A stretch of 35,981 nt of DNA. Source: Nitrospira sp. GTDB lineage: Bacteria; Nitrospirota; Nitrospiria; Nitrospirales; UBA8639. Under the pieces are notes generated by a model. That model worked only from the letters and a program-made list of their open reading frames with translations. It was not told the origin of the DNA and made no database searches. A program made the position numbers and the translations under genes. Where the stretch lies: the NCBI GenBank assembly GCA_020430245.1, contig JAGQKG010000010.1:1-35981 (forward strand), given 5' to 3'. Below are positions 26,439 through 34,626 of the stretch, one piece after another; position 1 is the first letter of the stretch, and each line of letters opens with the position of its first letter.

Positions 26439-26498
26439 CGGGAAATCAAGGTGAAAAATCGAGGTCGGTGATACCTGGTTCTATCACGTTCATGTCTT
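26439..26498. repeat. Imperfect direct repeat, copy 2
   Basis: Partner of 25438-25496; see that entry for the alignment. It lies just past the smbP terminator, in the gap before the convergent receptor gene. Confidence 0.4.
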
Positions 26499-26539
26499 CC
26501 GAAATTATTGGCTGAAGGCCGATCGGTATACAGCTGCAA

Positions 26540-26568
26540 GGTGAGGGGGCACTATGGCCTCCCTCACC
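26540..26568 (-). terminator. Possible transcription stop hairpin of the TonB-dependent receptor gene
   Basis: GGTGAGGGGG (26540-26549) pairs with CTCCCTCACC (26559-26568) in a 10-bp stem including one G-U pair, 33 nt past the receptor stop codon. There is no T-run after it. Confidence 0.4.
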
Positions 26569-26600
26569 CATGACTACCATACGAAAATGCGGGGGATTAA

Positions 26601-28916
26601 CTAAAATATCCCGATTGTGACGCCACCATAGAAGGCGCGGCCATACCCCGCAAAGAACAATTGCTTATTAGCATCGGGTGTCGCGTCCGACACGACTTGG
26701 CCCGACGCCGCATAGGTCTTATCGGCGATGTTGTTCACTTCGAAAAAGAATTTGGCAAAGCGAACCCAATCATTGTTGAAGGTAAAGGTCTTGTGAAGAT
26801 TGAGATTCAGAACCCAGTAGGAAGGAATTCCGACGGTATTGCCATTGTTCAGGAAATAGCTATTGTAATAATTGGACTCGATCCAGGCGCCCCAATCGTT
26901 CTTTGCATCATCATACATGGCCTTCAGGTTGAGGACATCCGAGGGCACATTGGGGACGTCATTGCCGTCCTGTTTGACATCGGTGGCTACGCCATTCACC
27001 AGATATCGGTCTGTGAAGTTGATGTACTTGGCATCAATGTGAGTATACGCGCCGTGGAATTGCCAACCGGGTATCGGTCGCCAATCCGCGGAGACCTCGA
27101 CACCCCGATATTCCGAAGAGTCGGCATTGACGGAGGCCGTGTTCCCACCTGAAATGTTTTGCGAAATAATTTCATCCCGAAAGAAGATCCAGAATCCCAC
27201 AAGTTGAACATTGAAGGTATGATGAAGCTGGGCTTCGTGGCCGAATTCCACGTTCACATTTTTTTGGGGCTTCAAGTCGAAATTGGAGCCGGGAAGACCC
27301 GTGAGGGGGTTTCGGGTTAAATTGCTGAATTGCGGGATGCCATATCCGGTGGACCCCCTGATCCAATGCCGATAGCCTGCTCTGGGTTTCCACGTCAGTG
27401 ACATTTCAGGAGCCCAGTTATAGTAGGTCTTGGTGGTGCTGGGACGGCTGGAGACTACCCCATTGGTATAATTAATTGTCTGGATGCTTACGATTGACTG
27501 TTCGAATCCCAGTCCGGCGGCGACGGTCCAGTTCGGTAAGAATGTCAGCTCTTCTCGAAATCGTCCCCCGATATTTCGAATGGTTCCCCGGTTATTTTGG
27601 ATCAATGTGCCTCGTGTCCCTTGGCCGTCATTTAAGTTTTGGAAGCTTTGCCCCTCCTGTTCCATGTTGTTAATGAAGAACCCGAGATAGCTGTTCAACG
27701 GCATGCCGGAGATGTGGCCGGTGTGGCGCAAATCAGTATAATGTTTCCAATTGGTATTCACGTTATCGGTGATTTGGTTGAAATATTGGTTAATATCCTT
27801 GACGTCATAATCCCCTTCCGTCGTCAAGATGAGGTTGGGTGTCAACTGCCGTTCATACATTAATCCGATGATGGTGCGGCGGTCGAGGCGGGCTTGATCT
27901 CTGGCGTCCGTTCCGGTTCCAGCCTGACGATCATTTTTATTAAATTGGCTTTTGGTGAGCCGGGTCGGCACGTTCGTATCCAGCCAGTTGGTCATGGCTT
28001 TTACGTATAAGTTTTGTTTGTCGTCGATGGTAAAGCGGAAATTAAAATTCAATGTCTGGGTGTTATATCCACTGTGATGGATGAAACCATTCTCAGCCGC
28101 GTTACTGGCAAATATCGATACGTCCAGATTTTTGTATTGGGTCCCGAGGGCGACCGCTTGTTTGTTATACCCGTATGATCCTCCGCTAAAGAACCCCTCG
28201 ACTCCCTGGATGTCGCTGCCCCGCCGGGTTCTAAAATGCACCATCCCGCCGAGAGCATAATTGTCATACAGTGAGGAAGCTGCTCCACGGATTACTTCGG
28301 TCGATCGCATGAACCACGGGTCTTGTATGTCTAGTCGAGACAATCCGTCCGACTGCGTTTGCTGAAAGCCATCTTCATAGACTTTGATATCCCGGATGGC
28401 GAATGCCGTTTTGACCCCGGAACCCCGAATGGAAATACTGAAGTCCCTGGGTCCATTAGCCTGGCGGAGCACCACGCCGGGAAGGGATTCCATGGATTCT
28501 TTCATCGTTCGGGTCGGTTGGGAATCGGTTTCCGATTGAGGGGTGGAGGATAGTGTCAGGCCTTCCGGACGTTTCAAAATCCTGGTGCTGACGATACTCA
28601 TCTCTTCTAATGTCACTACTTCCTCATCCTGGAGTGTGGCCTGTGTCTGGCGTTGTTCATCGGTTTGTTGGGAAACAGGTATTTGATGTAATTCCCTAAG
28701 TTGTCTTCTGATTTCGTTGAGTCGGGCATTGACGCGATCGAGTTCTCCCTCCAGCTCCTGTTGTTGCTGCAGGAGAATTTCTTGGGACTGTACGGAACTA
28801 TTGCTTGATGCAGCGAACGTTGGAGAGGAGACACTAAGAGCTAGCGAAACGCTCAAGAATAATACGAAAGTACGCAATGACCAATTCCACGAACAAACAG
28901 AAAGAAACTGTTTCAC
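26601..28916 (-). CDS. TonB-dependent outer-membrane receptor with N-terminal coiled coil
   Basis: 771 residues. Signal peptide (FVLFLSVSLALSVSSPTFAA), then a short coiled coil (~45-95, QQQQELEGELDRVNARLNEI), then a TonB-box-like stretch VVTLEEMSIVS (~100-110). The plug domain spans ~130-240 (ESMESLPGVV, DFSISIRGSG, STEVIRGAASSLYDNYALGG). A 22-strand-type barrel follows, ending in a C-terminal aromatic (TIGIF). Such receptors import metal chelates, vitamins or siderophores using TonB energy; no cobalamin riboswitch was seen upstream. A thioredoxin-like gene, a propeller protein and a TonB-like gene lie close by, pointing to metal uptake. The intact gene is transcribed in the same direction as the operon ending at 29100. 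Confidence 0.92.
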   Translation of the reverse strand: MKQFLSVCSWNWSLRTFVLFLSVSLALSVSSPTFAASSNSSVQSQEILLQQQQELEGELDRVNARLNEIRRQLRELHQIPVSQQTDEQRQTQATLQDEEVVTLEEMSIVSTRILKRPEGLTLSSTPQSETDSQPTRTMKESMESLPGVVLRQANGPRDFSISIRGSGVKTAFAIRDIKVYEDGFQQTQSDGLSRLDIQDPWFMRSTEVIRGAASSLYDNYALGGMVHFRTRRGSDIQGVEGFFSGGSYGYNKQAVALGTQYKNLDVSIFASNAAENGFIHHSGYNTQTLNFNFRFTIDDKQNLYVKAMTNWLDTNVPTRLTKSQFNKNDRQAGTGTDARDQARLDRRTIIGLMYERQLTPNLILTTEGDYDVKDINQYFNQITDNVNTNWKHYTDLRHTGHISGMPLNSYLGFFINNMEQEGQSFQNLNDGQGTRGTLIQNNRGTIRNIGGRFREELTFLPNWTVAAGLGFEQSIVSIQTINYTNGVVSSRPSTTKTYYNWAPEMSLTWKPRAGYRHWIRGSTGYGIPQFSNLTRNPLTGLPGSNFDLKPQKNVNVEFGHEAQLHHTFNVQLVGFWIFFRDEIISQNISGGNTASVNADSSEYRGVEVSADWRPIPGWQFHGAYTHIDAKYINFTDRYLVNGVATDVKQDGNDVPNVPSDVLNLKAMYDDAKNDWGAWIESNYYNSYFLNNGNTVGIPSYWVLNLNLHKTFTFNNDWVRFAKFFFEVNNIADKTYAASGQVVSDATPDANKQLFFAGYGRAFYGGVTIGIF

Positions 28917-29099
28917 GAGATAACCTCCTTACAAAAAAGATAAATAGAACATGCATAAGCCAACCGGCCATGTGTGTGGCCAGCAACTAAGAATCAGGCT
29001 TCCTGAAGGAATTTCCGGGTGAGACCCAGGTTCGGACCTGTGATGATGTGGAAGGAGGCGTGAATCTCCCTCAACTCACAATGGAGCCTTGAGAATCAT
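28917..29099. other. Receptor 5' region with three small hairpins
   Basis: Short hairpins are visible: CAGG-CTT-CCTG (28995-29005), GGGT-GAG-ACCC (29017-29027) and CAGGT-TCGG-ACCTG (29027-29040). The last two abut and share base 29027. They may end the upstream operon transcript or shape the receptor leader. No known riboswitch consensus was recognised. Confidence 0.35.
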
Positions 29100-29438
29100 T
29101 TAGGAAAAACAGGACAAGAGGACGTGGGGGGGAGCCCTGGCGGATTCGTTCGAAGGAGAAGTAAGCGAATCAGGCAGGGTATAGAGAGGAAGCACGGGAC
29201 CCCATGCCTGAAATGGTGAATGCCACGATGGAGAGGTGGTGAGGGATGTTGATGAAAGTTTCCCGATGTGACAGGCCCAGTTGCAAAGAACCCCATGAAG
29301 AGGTTTTGTATTGCTGTGATGAGTTTTCGGAGAATCATGAGAGAGGTCCTGAACAGCCATGCAGGCTGTCGATGCCAGGACCATGGCGAGAAATAGGCTT
29401 GATGTCAGGAGGGCAATTGATTGAAGCCGCTGGCGCAT
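29100..29438 (-). CDS. Small secreted Cys/His-containing protein of the metal operon
   Basis: 112 residues. A signal peptide (IALLTSSLFLAMVLASTACMA) precedes a short mature region with HHSNTKPLHGVLCNWACHIGK, a CxxxCH-like metal-binding motif, and a second hydrophobic segment (AWGPVLPLYTLPD) near the C-terminus that ends in a proline-rich basic tail. The layout recalls the DUF2946-type small membrane proteins often encoded with TonB-dependent metal receptors. Its ATG directly follows the stop of the tlpA-like gene (TAAATG), so it is part of the propeller-tlpA operon. The role in copper or iron handling is inference. Confidence 0.7.
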   Translation of the reverse strand: MRQRLQSIALLTSSLFLAMVLASTACMAVQDLSHDSPKTHHSNTKPLHGVLCNWACHIGKLSSTSLTTSPSWHSPFQAWGPVLPLYTLPDSLTSPSNESARAPPHVLLSCFS

Positions 29439-29962
29439 TTACTTCAGGTTGAGGGGGTTATGGATGAACGAGACGGATTCAGGGCTATCCCATTTTCTGG
29501 GTCCCATGATCCGTTGGCTCAGGCGTCTGTGAGTATCGACAATCACTGTTGTGGGCAGATTTCTGACCAGGTGCGCTCGACAGGGTTCTTCCTGTTCATC
29601 CAAGAGGACATCGAAATGCAACCCGAGTTGCTGCCAAAATATTTCGATCTCTCGTGGGCGAATATCGCGGTGGTACCCGCCAGAATGGCCAATTGGTCTG
29701 TGGGGAATTTTTGACGAAGACGTTCTAAAAACGGCGTTTCTTCTTTACAAGGACCACACCAGGGTGCCCAAAAATTTAAAATGAGAACCCGACCGGCTAA
29801 TTCGTCCGAATGCACGGGCGTGCCCTGCAAGGTGCGGAGCTGAAAGGCGGGGAGGCTCCGGCTTATATCAACCTCGCTGAATGTGAACGGGACAGAGGAG
29901 GGGTTCCCCAAGGCAAGAGTGATCTCCAGGATCCCTGAAGTCAGTAACGAGAACGATGTCAT
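29439..29962 (-). pseudogene. TlpA-like thioredoxin-fold protein, frameshifted
   Basis: The frame opens at ATG 29962, overlapping the propeller gene stop (ATGA). It has SLPAFQLRTLQGTPV and the redox site NFWAPWCGPCKEE, the standard TlpA/ResA pattern. After KFPTDQLAIL the frame changes: the -1 frame at ~29660-29680 continues RDIRPREIEIFWQQLGLHFD (two parts), then VLLDEQEEPCRAHLVRNLPT with the cis-Pro-type TTVIVD, and stops at 29441. Read across the shift, the length and C-terminus are normal for the family, so one lost base (or a sequencing error) splits the gene. If functional it would reduce periplasmic disulphides, as in cytochrome or copper-protein maturation. Confidence 0.75.
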
Positions 29963-31248
29963 GGTTTGGGATGTAACTGAGCCATCCGCGAGGTGGGAAA
30001 AGAAAGAGGCTGGACCACCGTACTCCATCCCGGAAAAGTCACTTGCTCCGACCAGGCTATGATGGCTTGTCCTCCGTCATTCAATGCCACAGCCGGACTT
30101 TTGGCTTTTTTCTCATTCACCTTTTTCGGAGTGCTAAATGTCTGTCCTCGGTCGAGGGAATAGGTGAACACGACTTCTCGCCGCACCGGAGATTGCTCTT
30201 CCCATGAGACGAGGAGATGGCCTGCCTGATTCACGGCCAGTTGAGGATGATCCGGGAACGTCCCTTTCGATATGTTCAACAAACGTCGAGGTGTGAATGT
30301 TTTCCCCTGATCATCGGAATAAGCCAGATATACACCTGGAGTATCATCAGGGCCTTCCGTATACCAGGTGACGTAGAGGCGTCCCTGCTGATCGACTCCC
30401 ATGGTGGCGGGACGATGGGGACAGCCCTCGAAGACCCATTGATCATGGCCCACGATGACCGGGGAAGAAAACGATGTCCCGTTATCGGTGGAACGAGACA
30501 CGACTGTTTCCCGAACCGCTCCGGCTAAGACCTTGCGCCAGGCCAGATAGACGGTGCCATCAGAGGCAGTAGTCATATGGGTCCGGCAGCAGACACAACT
30601 GGATTCGTCAATTTTCAGGTTGGGGGAAAGTGTTTTGCCCTGATCTTGGGAAACGACAGTATAGGTGGCCGGATCTTTTTTCCCTTCCCGGGCATCAAGC
30701 CAGGAAATATGAACAGAACCATTCGGGCTCACGGCCAGATTGTCAAAAGAATGGCCGGTGACGGCTTCGTCGTCGTTGACTTGAACTGGGGGCAGAAAGG
30801 TCTTTCCCCCATCGACAGACCGGCTCAGGAGAAGAAGGTTGGCAAATGGTTTTCCGCCGGCCTTCGGATGAGGGGTGGTCCAAGTAATGTAGACATCGTT
30901 TGTGTGGCCTAACGCCAGGGCCGGTGGTTCGTGGAGGGAAGTAGTAGGAGGACTGGATGGATTGACTTTGGTCGGTTCGGGATATTGTTCCTCTTGAGGT
31001 GGGACCTTGAGATAGAAGACCCCCCGTTCTTCCTGCGTTTCTCCGCCCCAAGCAAGGTGCAGCGTCCCGTCGATATCCAGTTGGGCCATGGGTCCGGTGG
31101 TTTGCATGCCCTTATGGTCGATGATGTGTTTAGGTCCGGCCTGAACTATCGAAACAGATCGTTCCGCCCCGAGAACTCCGGATACGATACCTCCCAAGCC
31201 TATCGAGAGGACTACGGAAGTCGCTCCAAAAAGTACCGGTCTTATCAT
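29959..31248 (-). CDS. Exported sialidase-like (BNR) beta-propeller with Cys/His metal-site motif
   Basis: 429 residues. A signal peptide (IRPVLFGATSVVLSIGLGGIV) is followed by repeated SxDxGxTF Asp-box motifs (RSVDGGKTF, STDNGTSF, SDDQGKTF, SLDRGQTF), the hallmark of sialidase-type beta-propellers. Between blades lie SSCVCCRTH (Cys218, Cys220, Cys221, His224) and EGCPH (Cys276, His278). Their closeness in the middle of the propeller suggests a bound metal or disulphides rather than glycosidase activity. The ATG at 31248 is chosen with GGAGG 5 nt upstream. The gene starts a Fur-box-preceded operon with the tlpA-like and small Cys/His genes. The role in metal acquisition is inferred from context. 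Confidence 0.8.
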   Translation of the reverse strand: MIRPVLFGATSVVLSIGLGGIVSGVLGAERSVSIVQAGPKHIIDHKGMQTTGPMAQLDIDGTLHLAWGGETQEERGVFYLKVPPQEEQYPEPTKVNPSSPPTTSLHEPPALALGHTNDVYITWTTPHPKAGGKPFANLLLLSRSVDGGKTFLPPVQVNDDEAVTGHSFDNLAVSPNGSVHISWLDAREGKKDPATYTVVSQDQGKTLSPNLKIDESSCVCCRTHMTTASDGTVYLAWRKVLAGAVRETVVSRSTDNGTSFSSPVIVGHDQWVFEGCPHRPATMGVDQQGRLYVTWYTEGPDDTPGVYLAYSDDQGKTFTPRRLLNISKGTFPDHPQLAVNQAGHLLVSWEEQSPVRREVVFTYSLDRGQTFSTPKKVNEKKAKSPAVALNDGGQAIIAWSEQVTFPGWSTVVQPLSFPTSRMAQLHPKP

Positions 31249-31280
31249 GGGTTCCTCCACAGACTCTCGAATGTAGGATG

Positions 31281-31299
31281 AAGAATGATGTTCATTATC
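31281..31299 (-). promoter_or_regulatory. Fur-box-like operator
   Basis: The plus-strand 19-mer AAGAATGATGTTCATTATC matches 15 of 19 positions of the classical Fur consensus (GATAATGATAATCATTATC) and contains the inverted core AATGA-TGT-TCATT. It lies 33 nt upstream of the propeller gene start, as expected for a repressor site over a promoter. Confidence 0.6.
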
Positions 31300-31461
31300 T
31301 TTAAATGTGTGAGAGAGTGTAGTTTTACCAGAAGGCTGAAAGCCTACGCTACCTGAAGATGTGGGGTCCGGGCCATAATCGCACCAGATACAGATGGATG
31401 CTACATCCGGTATATGAAATAACTCGAATAATGTAAAGCTGCTGGAAACATTTCAGAGAGA

Positions 31462-32844
31462 TTATCTTCCGGCCTGGTTTTCAAGTCCAAGCCAATGAGC
31501 GAGTGGTGGAACCCGGCGAATGAACAGTTTCTCAATCAGCAGGATCGATGTTAGGGAAGCGGCAAACAGGGGAAGGTAGAAACAGAAGAACAGGAGAAGT
31601 ACGATGAATCCGAATGAGAAGGGTTGGGTTTGGGTCCGGGGAGGAGCACCCAGTAGACCGGAAGAGCGCCGGCGCCACCACATGAGAATGCCGCTTGTTA
31701 CGACCACGAGGAGACCTCCGGCCGTGAACATTCCCAATACCACATTGGGCCAACCAAACAGTTGCCCTTCATGAGCCGCCACACCAAAGCCGATCATCCG
31801 GTCCAACATATGACGGTCTTCAAAGTTTTCCCGTTTTAGAATGGCCCCGGTCGTGGCATCCAACATGACTTTGACTCGTTGTGGACGGTTCTGAGTGTCC
31901 GACTTGGCAGTCCAATGGCCTTCGGGGCGAGAAGGGGGGATTATGAAGACGGGAGGGGGGAGGTGTAGGGCACGAACAGAGGGCAGGAAGATATCGAGCG
32001 GAGAATTGTCCAAGGGAAGGTCCCCAGTGTTAGCGGGAAATATTGTCTGACCGGTATGGGCGAGATGTTCTTCTGAAGGGTCCTGGTTCGTGTTCCGAGA
32101 AATTGCTCCGACAGTCCAATCCTGTTCGACGACCGCGGTTCCGGTCAATCGACGAATTTCTTTGAAATACTCACCCCAGACTTTAGCCCAAGGAAGTCCG
32201 GTGAGGAGTAAAAACAGCACAAAAAGAGAGATCCAGAAACCGGTGACAGCGTGAAGATCTCGCCAGAATCCCCGCGAGCCCAGGGTCAACCGGGGATACA
32301 CAATGCCACCGAATCCTCGTTTATCGTGCGGCCACCACAAGTACAAGCCGGTGACGACCATGACGATGGCCCATGAGGCCGCCAATTCGACAAAGACAGA
32401 GCTGGTATTGCCCATCAGCAATTCCCCATGAAAGTGAAATACCATTCTGGTAAACCGGTCCTCTTCCGGAATGATTTTCAGAATGGCTAAGGTTTCAGGG
32501 TGCACATATACACGAATGCGTTCCCGCCGATTTTTTACAATGATCCGGGTGGCGTCATCCTGATCCCTCGGCAGTTCATACGCGGATAGCGTAGAACCCG
32601 GGACGGCGTGAAGGGCAGCATCCACTTGGGCCTGTGCCGTCATGTGGGGTCCCGTGAGGGAAAGGCGATCATAGGGCCGGTCGAGCCAGGCATTAATCTG
32701 GGGTGTGAATAGATAAATCCCCCCGCTGGCCGCCAACAACACGATAAAGGGAACACAAAATACGCCGGCATAAAAATGCCATCGCCAGACTGTCCGATAA
32801 TCGGGCCAGGAGAGAGTTGTCGTTTCTTTACCTAACAATGACAT
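31462..32844 (-). CDS. PepSY-associated transmembrane protein (iron-regulated type)
   Basis: 460 residues with the PepSY_TM layout: an N-terminal helix (WRWHFYAGVFCVPFIVLLAASGGIYLF; ~19-45), a large periplasmic part, central helices (WAIVMVVTGLYLWW; WISLFVLFLLLTGLPW), a second periplasmic part, a helix ending in GILMWW, and an extra C-terminal helical hairpin (LLLFFCFYLPLFAASL). Conserved His residues (WRWHFYAG, FHFHGELLMG, VAAHEGQLFGW) are typical of this family and may bind haem. Homologues are found in siderophore and metal loci and are thought to reduce or release the metal in the periplasm. No gene overlaps; the TonB-like gene lies upstream on the same strand. Confidence 0.85.
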   Translation of the reverse strand: MSLLGKETTTLSWPDYRTVWRWHFYAGVFCVPFIVLLAASGGIYLFTPQINAWLDRPYDRLSLTGPHMTAQAQVDAALHAVPGSTLSAYELPRDQDDATRIIVKNRRERIRVYVHPETLAILKIIPEEDRFTRMVFHFHGELLMGNTSSVFVELAASWAIVMVVTGLYLWWPHDKRGFGGIVYPRLTLGSRGFWRDLHAVTGFWISLFVLFLLLTGLPWAKVWGEYFKEIRRLTGTAVVEQDWTVGAISRNTNQDPSEEHLAHTGQTIFPANTGDLPLDNSPLDIFLPSVRALHLPPPVFIIPPSRPEGHWTAKSDTQNRPQRVKVMLDATTGAILKRENFEDRHMLDRMIGFGVAAHEGQLFGWPNVVLGMFTAGGLLVVVTSGILMWWRRRSSGLLGAPPRTQTQPFSFGFIVLLLFFCFYLPLFAASLTSILLIEKLFIRRVPPLAHWLGLENQAGR

Positions 32845-33117
32845 AACAATGTGGCAGAGTGATGGAAAACCGTTTTGGAAAAAATTGGCTCAATGCCAGG
32901 TCCCACAATAATTGACGTAGAGATTGAGCCTCCTGGGAAATGAAAAAGAGCACATTGGGTGAGTGGTCTCAAAATGGAAAAGGCGAACGGAAATTATTCG
33001 AGTGTGAGTTATTCGGATACCCCGGTGAAACGCCTTTGCTGGTAGGCAGTTTAAAGGTCTGCATGTCTGTCGAATCTTTGAAATGTGAGGGGTGATAGCC
33101 ATCCCCGATAAAACTGG

Positions 33118-33579
33118 TCAGGGAGACATGCGATAGACCACTGGCATACGGATCACGACTTCGGGTCTGTTGATCTCGTGTTGTAGTGGCAGCGGGCAGG
33201 CCAGCCGTACCGCTTCCTGGGCAGCCTGGTCCAATGGCTCGTAGCCCGAGCTATGCTGGACGATGACATCTTTGAGCTCGCCTTCCGCTCCAATCGTCAC
33301 TCGTAGCAGGACTTTTCCTTCCCATCCGTTGCGGCGGGCGTCGTGTGGATAGCGATTGAGTTCCGCCATTCGATGGCCAAGAGAATCGGCCAGCCAGCTA
33401 TAGTCGGTATGAATGCGTGAGTCCGTGACGGTCAATTCCGGGAACGTCTCGACCTCAGGCTGAGCAGAAAATTCGGTTGCTCGCAGCTGCAGAGGCAGAC
33501 AAACAAGACAGGCCAACAGGTATATGTATGGGGTGCGAACGGTTCTTTGTAATGGTGGAGAGAGAAACGTGAAGACCAT
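33118..33579 (-). CDS. Short TonB-like energy transducer (TonB C-terminal domain)
   Basis: 153 residues. The N-terminal segment (YIYLLACLVCLPLQL, ~18-33) can be an anchor or a signal peptide. From ~residue 75 the sequence is a TonB C-terminal domain: NRYPHDARRNGWEGKVLLRVTI, then SSGYEPLDQAAQEAV, with a final strand EVVIRMPVVYRM. It lacks the long Pro-rich spacer of classical TonB, so it may be unable to span the periplasm alone. It probably serves the receptor(s) and PepSY proteins around it. ExbB/ExbD are not in the window. Confidence 0.8.
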   Translation of the reverse strand: MVFTFLSPPLQRTVRTPYIYLLACLVCLPLQLRATEFSAQPEVETFPELTVTDSRIHTDYSWLADSLGHRMAELNRYPHDARRNGWEGKVLLRVTIGAEGELKDVIVQHSSGYEPLDQAAQEAVRLACPLPLQHEINRPEVVIRMPVVYRMSP

Positions 33580-33751
33580 CGGATTGCACCTTTCTCGAAT
33601 TTAAAAACAGCAACAAGTGAAATCAGAACAAGAGAGAGCGTACTCAAAAACCAAGTACCAAGCCATCTATCGAAAGGATAGGATTCAGGATCCGTCATGT
33701 GAAGGGATGGACCGTTTGGGACTTCTCTGGGGACGAAAGCCGCCTTTCGAG

Positions 33752-34069
33752 CTATTTGGTCTTGGGTGTTGCAAAACGAACTTCATGAGCGACCAGATGG
33801 CCCGCTTCTTTCTCTGCCTCAGCCACAATCCGGTCGCCCACTACCGGACGGGCTGTGTTTGTCGTAATGCCATCGAGTTGAAAAATGGTCTTTTCCTGGA
33901 TCAGCAGAGTGACGGATTCACCTTTTGGGGTTGTCACCACGATTTTTCCCTGTGCGGCTTCCGTGACCGTTCCGAGGATATGAAGCGCGTTGCCGTGGGC
34001 AAAGACAAAACTTGGGACCGTCAAACACATCACTATCAGAATAAACGCCATCATGTGTTTCATCATCAC
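33752..34069 (-). CDS. Small periplasmic 'AHG...GTVT' protein, second paralogue
   Basis: 105 residues. Signal peptide (MMAFILIVMCLTVPSFVFA) then mature HGNALHILGTVTEA, VVTTPKGESVTL, ARPVVGDRIVAEAEK. It aligns with the protein at 16415-16738 over the whole mature part (for example AHG, GTVTE, TTPKGES, ARPxVGDRxVAE). Three ATGs in a row start it. It is single in this window, upstream of the TonB-like gene on the same strand, and is preceded by the 16-bp motif described for 17382. Likely a periplasmic protein acting with the metal-uptake genes; the function is unknown. Confidence 0.78.
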   Translation of the reverse strand: MMMKHMMAFILIVMCLTVPSFVFAHGNALHILGTVTEAAQGKIVVTTPKGESVTLLIQEKTIFQLDGITTNTARPVVGDRIVAEAEKEAGHLVAHEVRFATPKTK

Positions 34070-34094
34070 TTCTTCTCAGTCCGGTGTGTGTATG

Positions 34095-34110
34095 GTGTAG
34101 CGTACCTGTT
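34095..34110 (-). promoter_or_regulatory. 16-bp motif shared with 17382-17397
   Basis: Plus-strand GTGTAGCGTACCTGTT, 14 of 16 identical to the copy upstream of the cytochrome operon, 26 nt before the ATG at 34069. Confidence 0.5.
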
Positions 34111-34170
34111 GGTGTGAAAGGAAAGGTCGGCTTGTAACAGGAACGCTTCAGGTCAACGTTCTTTCTCAAC

Positions 34171-34236
34171 CTACCAAGAAAACGAGAATTTGAGTCCAAT
34201 CACCCACGGTTCTCTTCTAGGAGGCGGGATGCACCC
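34171..34236 (-). pseudogene. Possible C-terminal scar of a TonB-dependent receptor or other barrel protein
   Basis: A minus-strand frame reads RREPWVIGLKFSFSW and stops at 34171; the alternating hydrophobic strand with a terminal aromatic resembles the last strand of an outer-membrane barrel. The frame is closed by a stop about 20 codons upstream. The rest of 34237-34626 shows no gene, so a receptor may have been deleted here. Weak evidence. Confidence 0.3.
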
Positions 34237-34626
34237 TTATGTGATTGAGCGTGAGTCAAAAATCAAAGATACAGAGGGAAGGTCTGGTGGTCTACCAATG
34301 CCTGCTTACGGATGCAACAGTTTTCCGAAGCACTCGGAAGACCGGGTGAACCATGAGATCAAAAAGCATTCAGATCTCCTAGATCCTGATCTGGAAAGTC
34401 GATGCTAAACTCGGCACCTCAAACGATATCATCCCTCTATGGTTACAGCGTTCGGCAGCACCTATCCCAAAGACCTCAGACCATACATTACTCTTTGCCT
34501 AAATGATTCATTCCATCCAACTCGTAGACATGCCAAACAGAGGCGAGGCGCACCAGAGAGGAAAATTCGTGGTTCGGGAAATTCATAACGCACAGCGGAT
34601 ACTTGAATGAAGGATGAAAAGGGCCT

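Noticed and set aside
28917..29099. Cobalamin riboswitch upstream of the TonB-dependent receptor
   Set aside because: Looked for the B12-box and surrounding stems; only small unrelated hairpins are present.
34190..34408. 72-aa plus-strand ORF
   Set aside because: No motif, no upstream promoter or conserved feature; composition resembles non-coding sequence.
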